DNA of 64,000 bases from Haliotis asinina (lineage: Eukaryota; Mollusca; Gastropoda; Lepetellida; Haliotidae). The position numbers were made by a program, and so were the translations under genes. A model generated the notes under the pieces. The model worked only from the letters and a program-made list of their open reading frames with translations, was not told the origin of the DNA and did no database searches. Positions 1 to 10,829 of the stretch are shown piece after piece (the stretch's first letter is position 1; the number at the start of each line of letters is the position of its first letter). The stretch spans positions 55,812,753 through 55,876,752 of the forward strand of contig NC_090290.1 of assembly GCF_037392515.1 (NCBI RefSeq), given 5' to 3'.

Positions 1-118
1 GAGGATTGAGTTCAGTTCCCCACACAAGTAGTGATGCCCATTTCTGGTGTGCCCCCACCCACTGATATTTCTAGACTGTTGCTTAAAAGACTAAAACTAA
101 ACTCACTCACTCCAAGAT
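1..118 (+). repeat. tRNA-like SINE family B, 3' part
   Basis: The stretch carries the family body (GCCCATTTCTGGTGT) and a short ACTCACTCAC tail. Family B full copies have a tRNA-like head with A-box and B-box-like segments (TAGTGGTTAAAGCG; GGTTCGATTCC), then this body, then GGAATATTGCTAAAAGCGG and a (ACTC)n tail. Confidence 0.65.
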
Positions 119-212
119 GATTAGCTCCCGTACTTCAACATATTCTTACAATATAGCTTAGATATCTTAGTAGACTGCTCCCTTGATCTATTGTGCTCCC
201 TGGACTTTGCAG

Positions 213-2601
213 ACAACCTTTACTCTCAACTTTCTGGAAGCTAGTCACTACAAGATCGCCAAGTCACTGGCCAAGCTGGACAAGAGGGACCCACCAGTCC
301 ATAGATTTTCTCAGTACATTGAGACCACCAGAGAAAAACAGGTATCATGTGTTCTCTGTCAGCATCGATGTTCACACTATGTTTCATCTGTATTCTGTCC
401 TCTAGAATCTCTAGAAAACAAGCTTTGTTATCTAATTATCTGAATATTATAAAGGTATAAAGAGCTTAAATGTCTGTCAGAAGAATTTTATAAAGGTATA
501 AAGAGCTTGAATGTCTTTCAGAAGAAAAATTGGTCTAGTTCACATCGCAGCTGACTCAGGGTCGGTTCATTTTCTGTCCAGGGTCACATGGTGAGTTTGT
601 TGAAGCTGCCAATGAACCTGGCGCTGGACGGTAACTCTGACTATACATACTCTGCTGGCTCTGTCACGTCACTATCCTCAGTCGGGGACCACTACTCCAC
701 CGTTGAACCAACCTACGATGATGATGAGTTTGGTGAGTTGCTGAATGATTATCTAAACAACAACAGAATACCTACCTTAGGTTGGTAGTGTGTGAATGCA
801 CTGTTTGCGTTCAGGACCCTGTTTCTCAAAGTTAATGTGGCACTAAGATATTCGTAACTCCCAGACTTTAACATTGACTTACAACTGTCATAGCGCTACA
901 GTCACTTTATATGGACGGGGCACTGTTTGGGAGTAGACTCCAGAAATGTTTGCAGTGTGTTTTTTTTTTCTGACTCATACTGACCCGTTAAGGTTCTGGG
1001 GTAGAATAGGCTCTCAGCAACCCATGCTTGCCATAAAAGGCGACAATGCTTGTCGTAAGAGGCGACTAACTGGATCGGGTGGTCAGGCTCGCTGACTTGG
1101 TTGGCACATGTCATCGGTTCCCAATTGCGCAGATCGATGCCCATGTTGTTGATCACTGGATTGTCTGGTCCAGATTCTGTTATTTACAGACCACTGCCAT
1201 ATAGCTGAAATATTGCTGAGTGCAGCGTGAAACTAAACTAACTCACTCACTCACTCACTCACTCACTCACTCACTCACTCACTCTGACTCATACTATTTG
1301 TTAATGGCACTGACGATTGGTTAGTTTTGAGGGTCAAACTCAGCAATATTGTGACCATCTGTAAATAATCAGGTCTGGACCAGATAATCCAGTAATCTTT
1401 ATCAGCAATCCTGTCTATCCAATCCTGGTATTTGCCTTGTACCCAGGCATTGACAAGAACAACCTTGACATCCTATTTTCTAATGAAAATTACAACAGAA
1501 TGATTGATCTATTAGTTTAGTGTAATATTGAGAATGTATGACCAGTATCTAGTTGTCAGTATACATCCAATTACACCAAAGTATTGGAGGATTGGAGGTT
1601 TCTCTCATCTACCAGCCACAAGAATTCCCCCCCCTCCCCCCTCTTCCCCAAGACATGGCAATAAGCAAGTGTGGAGAAAGTTTCTGGAGCATTACTCATA
1701 AACTGTATCATCCCTTTGTTATGCTTTCCATGCCTACCTGCTGCCTTTAGCTCATCCAAAATTCTACATTACAATGAAAGCTTCCTTTGAACCTTAGGTA
1801 TGAAGCAGTTAGTATCCCTTGCCATGATTGTTTCAAGATTTCTCAGCCTTATATCCAGGGTTCGATGCACAAAGTGTATGTAATGTTACAACCTGTCAAA
1901 ATGCTATGGTTTATCAATAACAAATGTTCAGCTGTGAACAGGCTCTGGTACTGGGCCCAGACTCATTGGTTTCACGTCCTTTAAAATTATATTGACATGG
2001 CAGAGTAAAGCTTGAATACTGTCTATGATCAGTGTTAAACTCAGTTCACTCACTTTCTCCATCATGTTCTTGTAGTTCTTCACTGTTGGTTAGTTTTAAG
2101 AATTTTACAAAATGTTTTCCCATTTCATTTTAGAAACTGATGACTTTGATGAATTTCCTCCTCTCACACCGATCGGGAGATGCAAGGCTGTGTATGATTA
2201 CGATGCCGTTCATGGAGATGAGATTTCAATCAAACAAGGTGAGAGGTCACGATTCACATGTCTCTGTGCGACAACATTTAAGTGTGTCCCTCCCTCCATC
2301 CCTCTCTCCCTTTTCCTCCTCCACCCTCCAAAATCTCTCCCCCTGCGTGATACTGCAGGAATGTTGCTAAAGGGCAGCATGAAACCATACTTACTCACTG
2401 ACAAATTTGACTACGTCCTGTGTTTTGTTATCCTAGGCTGGAGAGATTGACCATGACAGTGTACCCCTAACTCACTCTTTACTCTTGGTTTCAGGTGACA
2501 TAATCTCAGTGTATGAGAAGTTGGCAGATGGCTGGTGGCAGGGTGAGCTGAACGGAGCAATGGGGATCTTCCCATCAACATATGTGGAGGATATTAAATG
2601 A
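213..2601 (+). CDS. NOSTRIN: Nostrin-like F-BAR/SH3 adaptor, C-terminal four exons (5' partial)
   Basis: Four exons join in phase: 213-341, 582-732, 2134-2238 and 2495-2601 (stop TGA). Each has AG acceptors and GT donors. The first exon reads LEASHYKIAKSLAKLDKR followed by DPPVH, which matches the end of the human nostrin coiled-coil/HR1 region (LLEANSYKLSSMLAELEQR, as I recall it). A Ser/Thr- and Asp-rich linker follows, ending DDDEFETDDFDEFPP. The protein closes with a typical SH3 domain: AVYDYDAVHGDE, then a DGWWQGE core and GIFPSTYVEDIK. In vertebrates nostrin binds eNOS and dynamin and helps in membrane trafficking; that role is known of the family, not shown here. The F-BAR exons lie left of the window. 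Another F-BAR/SH3 family member is possible, but the helix-linker-SH3 order at the very C-terminus fits nostrin best. Confidence 0.75.
446..526 (+). repeat. 40-bp direct duplication in an intron
   Basis: A block containing ATAAAGGTATAAAGAGCTT and TCAGAAGAA occurs twice head to tail, with three or four differences. It sits in the intron between the first two nostrin exons of the window. Confidence 0.8.
800..905. repeat. Degenerate copy of a hairpin MITE-like family
   Basis: Contains the family core (TAACATTGACTTACAACTGTCATAGCGCTA), much diverged from the clean copies at 46362-46469 and 46220-46332. The left half is hard to align. Confidence 0.35.
985..1285 (+). repeat. Interspersed repeat family A with (ACTC)n tail
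   Basis: Near full length. The head is GACCCGTTAAGGTTCTGGGG, followed by the AAAGGCGAC/AGAGGCGACTAAC core and the GTTGTTGATCACTGGAT block. The end reads ATAGCTGAAATATTGCTGAG and runs into about twelve ACTC units. It sits in a nostrin intron. Confidence 0.8.
2345..2400 (+). repeat. SINE family B, 3' fragment
   Basis: The tail half of family B (GCAGGAATGTTGCTAAAGG ... CATACTTACTCAC) lies in the last nostrin intron. Confidence 0.55.
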
Positions 2602-2691
2602 GGAGTGGGGAGTCTAGCGTCTGGTGTACATAGAGATGTATTTATATACAGCTCCAAGCATTCTGCATAATGTACATAACTGTAGGTTAAA

Positions 2692-2697
2692 ATTAAA
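2692..2697 (+). terminator. Candidate poly(A) signal (ATTAAA) of the nostrin-like gene
   Basis: ATTAAA lies about 90 bases after the stop codon. It is the commonest variant of AATAAA. Other AT-rich hexamers occur further downstream, so a longer 3' UTR is possible. Confidence 0.4.
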
Positions 2698-3117
2698 GCC
2701 CTGTATATACACAATAGTGAGCTAAGGTCCGTACGATGGGTCTGATTGTTATCGGGGTATTTATTGAACAATTAGCTTATGCTCATAGTATTGGAAACAA
2801 CGGAGCCATTCTTGTCACTAATGGGTCAAGAGCATTCTTCAAGGTGACCACAGGTCATGACTGTTGTATGCCTTTCAGTAGTTACTAAGGACCATTTCTT
2901 TACTATAGATTACTATTGATCCTTGTCGAGTGCTATATGTGCATATGTAAGGCCCGAGACTGATTACACTGTGGAATGGTGTGACTCACAAGCGCCAATG
3001 GTTGGGAGTTCCTCATGTTGTGAAGACATGGTTGCTTCATGGTCTTGTATATGCTATGTTCTTCCTCCACCATAAACATATGCTGCTGCAATGTGTGGTG
3101 TTAGTGATGATATCAGA

Positions 3118-3275
3118 GGGGCAGTGGGGTAACCAAGAATTCACTCTTCATGCCAAAGACCTAGATTCAATTCCCACTGTAGATACAATGTGTGAGGCCA
3201 ATTTCTGGTGTCCTCCACTGAGATATTGCTGGAATATTGCTAATAGCAGCGTAAAACCTCACTGAAATCACTTAT
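3118..3275 (+). repeat. SINE family B copy
   Basis: tRNA-like head (GGGGTAACCAAGAATTCACTC), a decayed B box (GATTCAATTCCC), the body TTTCTGGTGTCCTCC and the GCTGGAATATTGCTAATAGC end are all present. The tail is short. Confidence 0.7.
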
Positions 3276-4309
3276 TCACTATGAGCTAATGAAAGTGGTA
3301 GGTGTGGTTCTCGGATGTCAGATATGCTCTACTCCATTCATAAATATTGTGTAGTCTGTACCATCAACCTATACTGCACACAATTGCATGTAGACTGAGC
3401 ACTTGATGTTTTTAGGGTGGGATGATTTCCTCCGACTTTGAATGACTGGTATCCCCTGCCGTGATATTGCTCGAATATTGCTAAAAGTGATGTAAAACTT
3501 TAATTTTTCAAAACAGGAACATGTCTGGGGACATGACTGTTGTGACTACTAGGTTTTGATCTCGCTGATACCTAACCTTGAAGTTAAACAAGCTGCTCCA
3601 TAGAGCAGTGTTTGTATTCACTGTTTGTGAATGAGGAACACAGCGTGAGTTTATACTTACTGGTATGCACAGTTATGATGTGTGTTTTTTACTTAATCTG
3701 TCAGAAACGTATAGGTTAGATGTTGTATGACACTGCTTCAGAATGTTTAGCTGATTCACCTGTTTTGACTTCACATGGAGTCATCTGTTTGATGACCAAG
3801 TTTACACCCTAACGTGTTTTTACTTAGCTTCTATTTGCAGAAGCAGAATCTGTGTATATTTTCGTAACTAGTTGATATTATCTGTTGATAATTGCTGCAG
3901 CATTATTGTGTGAAGACTTTGTGTACCACTTCGAGGTGCCAATGTATGTCAAACTGTAGCAAGACTAGAGACTACAGGTCCATCGACCAATTACACAGAT
4001 ATATTTGTGTAGATGCTACACGGTTTTGTGTTCGTCAATAACACTTCAAGATGTCGTCATCATTCGTCGAATTATGATGACTTTAGTTTGAGGACAAGAA
4101 AATACCTAGTTTCACTGTTAGAGTAGATATCTGTTATGGCTTTCCCATGTACATCAAGGGTTATCCAGTGTTCTATGTCCCAGTGTTCTATGTCCCAGCC
4201 AACATTTTCGGTGAGCTTACAATCAGAGCACTGTTCAGAGGCTGATATAGGATTTGGAAAAATTGTTAGGTGCATGTTACAAAGGCTCCATACCTGCCCA
4301 TGCTGTTAT

Positions 4310-4456
4310 CAGTAGCATAGTGGTTAAGGTGTTTGCTTACCTTGGCAAAGACCCAGGTTCGATTCCTAGCGAATGTGTGAAGCCCATTTCTGGTGTTGCG
4401 TGCTTAACTATTGGTGGAATATTGCTAAAAGCAGCGTAGAACTACACTCACTCACC
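4310..4456 (+). repeat. SINE family B copy
   Basis: Good tRNA-like head: CATAGTGGTTAAGGTGTTTG, then CAGGTTCGATTCC. It is followed by GAAGCCCATTTCTGGTGTTG and GGAATATTGCTAAAAGCAG, ending at ACTCACTCACC. Confidence 0.75.
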
Positions 4457-5202
4457 ATGTAGAGAGTTGTGCACGTCTACTTGGCATGCTGTTACAGATC
4501 TTACTCAGCACTGAACCTAACAAACACCCCAACTAAATGAAGGATGGAAGTGCATGTGACGTATGAAGTGAGAGTCACAGCAAGCAGCCGGAGTCAATTA
4601 GCTGTACCCAGTAAACTGCCTCAGTCGTATTTGTAATGAGGCTTATCGCATCAAGAATGGTACAGGTATGTATCATCATATACCATTTAAAAAAACAGGA
4701 AGGGATATTTGGTTTACAAAATTTGGTAAAATGCAAATGATGAAGCCAAGGAGGAAACAGATGATGAAGAGAAATTAAGGGAAAATGTGACAATGTACTC
4801 CATTCCTTTTGAAATGTTTCATCTGTGTTGATATTTGTTACTTTTTCTTATCTTCATTGGCATTGGATAGTGGCGTGCTCGCAAAATGGAATACCCCCTT
4901 TTTGAGTGGTGTAGAATAGCTACGTAAAACTTTGGATAATCAAGGATGTTCCAAATCAAGTATTTTTGTTTCACAGATTTACATGCTCACTGATGATATT
5001 GCAACATGCCGTATGTTGTCAACTAGAGTCTAAACTACATCATGCTATGCAGGCATTCAGATAGTCCAAGCTGAAGAATTTGCATAATATTTACGCAAGA
5101 TCATCATTAATATCATTCTGCATTTAGATGTCACTCACACACAACCATAGCTGCAGAGGGTAACTGTAGGTACAAACTTCAGTGTGATGATTTTCGTTTC
5201 TC

Positions 5203-5338
5203 CGATACAATAATAAACAGGTCTGAGATATTGATGTCAAATATACTTTGAATCATGACCAACTCTCTGATACTCTGATACAATACTAAACAAATCTGAG
5301 ATATTGGTGTTAAATATACATTGAATCACGACAAAATC
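5203..5338 (+). repeat. About 75-bp direct duplication
   Basis: Two tandem copies share GATACAATA(C/A)TAAACA, TCTGAGATATTG and AATATAC(T/A)TTGAATCA(T/C)GAC, with a handful of differences. Confidence 0.75.
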
Positions 5339-5854
5339 AATTTCTCTGTTTGAAAAGTGATTAAAAGAAAATTTGTTTAAATGTCAAAATGAAGTGATGT
5401 TTTTTATGTATTACAACGATATTTATTTGAAATGCAGATTTTATTCTGTGATAAATTATTATGAGATATAATGCAAGATGAAAGGATTATGGATATTAAT
5501 TGCCAATTTATTTTTTTCGTTTTATCATATTGATGAAATGATTTTTACAGAAGAAGAAGTCTGTGTTGTGTTTGTTGTTGTATGAAGTTGTACATAGGCT
5601 TCAGTTTGTGCTGTGTAATCTCACATCTCATGTGTATATAGAATGTCATCATTTTCATGTTGTGCATTGTCCTCATGCCACTGAGTGTGTCAGAATCAGG
5701 GCTCTCACTTCTATAATCAGGATATTTTATGACTAATGATCAATCTGTGAGTGGTATCTTTTTTCTTCCCCAGAAGAAAGGAATTGATGTTGCTATAACA
5801 ACAATCTGATTGACAGTGTGGTTAGGACGTTACATTTAGCGTCGGGTATTTTTT

Positions 5855-6080
5855 TCTCATTGATTTCAGTAACCCCTTTCATGTCATAAAAGGTGACTAA
5901 CGGGATAGGGTGGTAAGCCATGCTGACTTGGTTGATGCATGTCATCATGTTCCAATTTGCGTAGATCGATGCATATGCTGTTGATCACTGGATCGATGGC
6001 CCAGACAAGATTATTTACAGATCACAGCTATTTAGTTGGAATATTATTGTGTATGATGTAAAACTGAACTCACTCACCTT
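5855..6080 (+). repeat. Interspersed repeat family A, diverged
   Basis: The core blocks AAAGGTGACTAACGGGATAG, TGCTGACTTGG, GTTGATCACTGGATCGATGG and TTATTTACAGATCAC can be read. It ends in AACTCACTCACC. Confidence 0.7.
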
Positions 6081-8904
6081 ACCTTCAAATAGTATGTACA
6101 TGTTTCAGAGTCTTTTTACTCTTGATGCAATATTAGTGAAGAAACTACGTAATGCTCACTTGTGTTATCTGCTTTTACTTTTAAAATCAATTGAAAATAA
6201 GCTGCTTGGTAAACTGATTGTTGTCTGTGATATAAAAGCTCCTGCTTAAGTGATGTCTTACATGTCCATTCTTTTTGGACTGTTTTGGCAGCACTGTCAC
6301 ATCTGGTGTGTACATTCAGCATGTCATGGAAGGTATGGTGACAAACAGTTTACATTTCAAGGTTTCAGTATAGCCATGTCTATAATCCCAGAGAGATTGT
6401 AATTGATCTATTACTACTATCATGCATTAATAGTTCACAGCCTGTGGTAGTGCATTAATGTAATCAGTGTTTGAACAATTGATCATGAAAATCAAAAGAA
6501 TTATGATCTCTAAACCTGGAATCTCGGCCAGTAACAGATCCTCCTTCCCTTGTGCATTCCCTTGTCCTTTCTTCATTCAATTTAGGTGTAACTTTACTAC
6601 TTCAGACACTTGGATTTCTGTAACTCCTTCCTGCAGACAAATTATTTCTAAGGAAGCCTATTGTGAGTCAAAGGATCTTGAAAATCTCGAAATTTGTAAG
6701 CTGAAAGGTGTGACTGGGAACTGAACTGTTTGGATTGTCATTACTTTGTTTTATAGCTTAATTATCAATATTCAGCTTGAGAAGAGATGCATTACACAAC
6801 ACCTAACGTGTTGAATGGATACCAGATTTGATGTTGAATGTATCATTTGGGCCAAACTAATTGGGTAAGGAACACTAATTACATTGATGAGTTCCATTTA
6901 AAATTTACAAGTGAGGCGAGACACATCTGTGGAACGTATTTTGTCAGTGGAAGTGATACACACCAGCATCAATATCTGATAGATCAGTGGTGTATTTCCT
7001 CGCGTTAGCAAAGGATATGCGCATCACATTTCTTTGTTATGGTAGCTAAGGAGATTATTCTGATGTTGGGGTGGAGTGTAGGTAGGCAGGGAAGGAGAAC
7101 CATCTTGTGATGTGTGACAGGCCATTAGATGTGTTGATTTATCAGATGAATGACAGAGGCATACCCTTCATGCATATGTGACACCCATTGTGCCAAACTA
7201 TAAGTTGTCAGGCATTAGGAAATACTATGTTCATGACCCAAGGACTTACTGCAACTATACACACACATATTGCTTGCTTCTGTTGACAGAAATATTCTTG
7301 TGATGGGGATATTTTTCATTTTTATCTCTTCCAAGCATGTAGTTGGTAGAAACAGATATTTAAAATGGTTTCATTTTCAGTGTCAGTTCAAGTTGAGATA
7401 CAGGGATTAGAAAAAGGTCAATATTTCCTGGGTCCCACTGTCATCTCAGACCATCATTAGACCAAGTTAGATGGTTGGTCTTCTCATCATGGTATAAAGA
7501 TCAAATTGTAGGCGTGCCCTGAACTGGTATGCTTTAAATGACTTAGGGGTTAACCAGTAGAGCCTGAGGACAAGAATTAGTTGTATATATAATTTGTTAA
7601 AAATATATTGAAAGAAGAATATCTGTAAGACCTGACCAATTTTATTTCTTGTTTTACAAATGAGCCATTCATATTTTTTCAAGAATAAGAACACAAAATA
7701 AAAATGAATTTTCCCTGCTCAAAAAAATATAATTTTAATGCTTATATTGGCCAAAACTGTGAACTTACAAGAAGATGCTTTTCCGATTACTTTTTGCCCC
7801 ACATGCACTTCATTAACTGCCAAAAGTGGAAAATCACAGTATTTAAAAGGAATGTTAGTTTGACTAGCGATTTTTGAGAATCAGGTTTCCCTTCTTGCCT
7901 TTTGATTTTCTGAGGACAAACATCTGTAAAACAAGAAAGAAAAATTGGTCTGTCCTAATATGGTTTTACCAATCTAAATATATGATAAGTTGTGAAAGTA
8001 ATGTAATATATGAACTGTTAAAAATAAGTACTGCTCTTTGGGCAGATATGACTAAATGAATATACTGCCTCGTACAATGACAGCCTCAAAATAGTTGGTT
8101 TCTTATATCTGATGAAGAGCAAAAATCATTTCATGGTGTTGTCACTACACAAACTGTTTGTGTTGAATGTTGTTGGTGTAGGTGCTGATGCTGTTGGGAG
8201 TTGGTGCTGATGTCTGCTGTTACAGGTTGCCTTGTTTAGGAGGCCTTGTGGAAAAGATCTTCTATCTAATCCACAAATACAGCATGTTTGACTTCCCAAC
8301 TTACAAGATCTCTGTAGCAAGTTCTTTACTTTTGTAAATGCTGCTTAAGCTGCCCGTCATCTGGTTCTTGTCCATTTCTTGTATAAATTTTATACCACTT
8401 GCAAAATGCTGTCAGTATGTTCTGCTGAATATAACTGCTTCCTTGTAAGATATGTTCATCTCTGAATTTGATGATGCATGTGAAATATCCAAGTTTATAT
8501 ACTTCTAGTAGACTTGAGTTTTCTGCTCAAACTATGTGTTCGATAGGCAGGGTGTTCTCAATCATGATGGTTCTACTGTAATTGAGTGGTTGGTACACAA
8601 GAACTTTAAAGTAATAAACATGAAGTCATGTAAGGAGGAATGTTTTGTTACCATGGTAACATGGAAGGTACATACAGTAGTGATGTGAATTGTATGTAAT
8701 GTTGCACAGATGGGCCTTGATTCAGCTACTTCTGTTACAGGGGATGTTGGTATGATATGTTATTCTTGTAGAAGTTATTGTTTAAAAACAGTAAGTTATT
8801 GCTTAACACCAGTGTTTTAACAGTGTTTTAACATCAGGACTTAACATCATGGAGGGCAATGTCGGCTCAATTGGGATAACTAAAAGTGGGGAGGGAGACG
8901 TGCC

Positions 8905-9155
8905 AGCAGTATTACTGTCGGCAGTAACGTTGAGTCAGCAGTGTTGCTGTGTTGGCAGTAACACTGATTCAGCAGTATTGCTGTGTCAGCAGTATTACTG
9001 TGTCGGCAGTAGCGCTGAGTCAGCAGTGTTGCTGTGTCTGCCATAACGCTGATTCAGCAGTATCGCCGTTGGCAGTAGAGCTGAGTCAGCAGTATTGCTG
9101 TGTCTGCATTAGCGCTGAGTCAGCAGTATCGCTGTGTTGGCAGTAGCGCTAAGTC
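8905..9155 (+). repeat. Irregular minisatellite of about 34-36 bp
   Basis: Repeats of the type GAGTCAGCAGTGTTGCTGTG plus a TCGGCAGTAACGCT-like half occur about seven times with uneven unit length. Runs of short open frames here follow from the repeat and are not evidence of coding. Confidence 0.8.
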
Positions 9156-9506
9156 AGCATAAGGCTCATCTGTGACTATTGTGACATTGTATAGATTGTT
9201 GTGATGAACTTTGACTTTTACTCATTTCAATTCCATTTCTGTCATCTGTGATGTTGATTACTATAGCCATTATATATAATAATAGATGTTAAGTAATTAT
9301 CAAAGATTAAAAACATAAAACCAATACATGTCTTTGTTGTGAAATGTGATGATATTTTATCATAGCTCCTCAGTTTTGAAACTGAGGAAAGTCAGTAGGT
9401 GATGCAGGTCAGCACATTTCCTGTTGTTGTGAAACCCATGATTTCAAGTATTGGTCTGACAATCATGGTTATGGTGAGAAGAATGAGAGTCAACATTCAC
9501 AATAGC

Positions 9507-9720
9507 AAGTAATGGTTGGTTGGTTGTTTAACACCTTATTCAGCTATATTCCAGCTATATGGTTGTGTTTAAATAATTGAGTCTAGACCAGACAATCCTG
9601 TGACCGACAGCATGAGCATATCTCTCCACAACTGGGATATGATGAAATGTGGCAACCCAAGTTAGCCAGCCTGACCACCCGATCCTGTTTTTTGCCACTT
9701 ATGACAAGCATGAGTTCAGT
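9507..9720 (-). repeat. Interspersed repeat family A, diverged
   Basis: Reverse copy: CAGCTATATTCCAGCTATATGG, GACCAGACAATCCTGTGACC and GCCTGACCACCCGATCCTG are recognisable in order. Confidence 0.7.
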
Positions 9721-10429
9721 TCTAACCGTGAACTTCGTGTGTTATTGCAAGTCATCATTGTGTCGGTTGTATAGCTGGTTAGTCATGTTCCATTGCAAAG
9801 ATCATTTCTGGACTATTTTACAGAAAACAATACCACTTTTAAATGTTAGAAAGTCATGATGTGACTGATGTTTTCATATCGCTATAGCTTATCTTTCATG
9901 ATCTGTATGGTCTTATTATGAAATCAGAAATTTCTTAAGTAAATGCAATCAAAATATATCTGTAGTTTATGAACTTGCTAATAATATGTTGATTGCAAAG
10001 TGTTCGATGGGAGACTTGTTCCTAGTTGAACATAGACACACACCAGCCTCAATTCTAGTTCTTGTATGCATGTCCAATTAGCTGATTGACTCCACCCCTA
10101 ACTATCAAGGTATCTAATGCCAGATACAATCCAGATTACATTTCAAACTCAAAACACTGAATCCAAAAGAAATGCTCTGATGTGGGGTTCCAAGATAAAT
10201 GGGTATGAGTTCAGTCCTGCTGCTTGTGCCTTCTTGCCCCCATTGCATAAACTGTTGCTAATCAAATGATCAAATCTGGACATCACAAGTTTTATTATTA
10301 TTACTACTAGAGAATATTCATATAGTGCACAAATCCAGGCAACTAGTACATGCACATGGCACTAGCACTTTGTCCCAATCACTGGTATGTCAATCTCAAT
10401 ACAACATCATATTATCAATCTTGACTCCT

Positions 10430-10690
10430 TGAGAATTCTACAACTCTTGCTACCGCTAGACACACTGAGTTAATACGGCTTTCTCATCCTTGTGGAGTAC
10501 CCATTCACAGCTGGGTGGACTGGGACACATAGTCACAGTACTTTGTCCAAGTTTACTGCACACTGCTGTACCTGCAACTATGTGTTTGTATATTTTCATG
10601 TGGACAGCATCTGGTCATGTACCGACGGATTCTTGGGTTAATCACTGGCTGTCAGTATATAGCTGGAATATTTCTGAGAACAGCATTAAA
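10430..10690. repeat. Dispersed repeat family C, copy 1
   Basis: About 200 bases match a second copy at 46955-47165 in the same orientation. Shared blocks include GGGACACATAGTCA, AGTACTTTGT and CATCTGGTCAT. I do not recognise the family. Confidence 0.6.
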
Positions 10691-10805
10691 GTTAACAACT
10701 ACAAACAGACAGAAAAACAACATTATCACAGGATCTATAAAAAATACAAATAACACCTCATAATTTACAGTGACAAACTTTTTTTGTAACAACATATTTA
10801 ATTGC

Positions 10806-10811
10806 TTTATT
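10806..10811 (-). terminator. Poly(A) signal AATAAA of NOM1
   Basis: AATAAA on the minus strand lies about 20 bases after the NOM1 stop at 10830, implying a very short 3' UTR. Confidence 0.6.
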
Positions 10812-10829
10812 AAATTTTCTGAGGGAGAA

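Larger units (their letters stand above)
2702..10805. other. Intergenic stretch between convergent nostrin-like gene and NOM1
   Basis: I see no gene here. It is AT-rich and holds scattered old repeats (listed separately), a 75-bp direct duplication near 5203-5338, a minisatellite at 8905-9155 and a weak foldback around 7480-8100. The foldback arms include GTAAAACAAGAAA opposite TTTCTTGTTTTAC. Part could be an extended 3' UTR of the nostrin-like gene; nothing in the sequence decides this. Confidence 0.6.

Noticed and set aside
4310-4456. A tRNA gene
   Set aside because: The A- and B-box-like segments belong to a SINE head; there is no full cloverleaf, and the same head recurs many times in the window.
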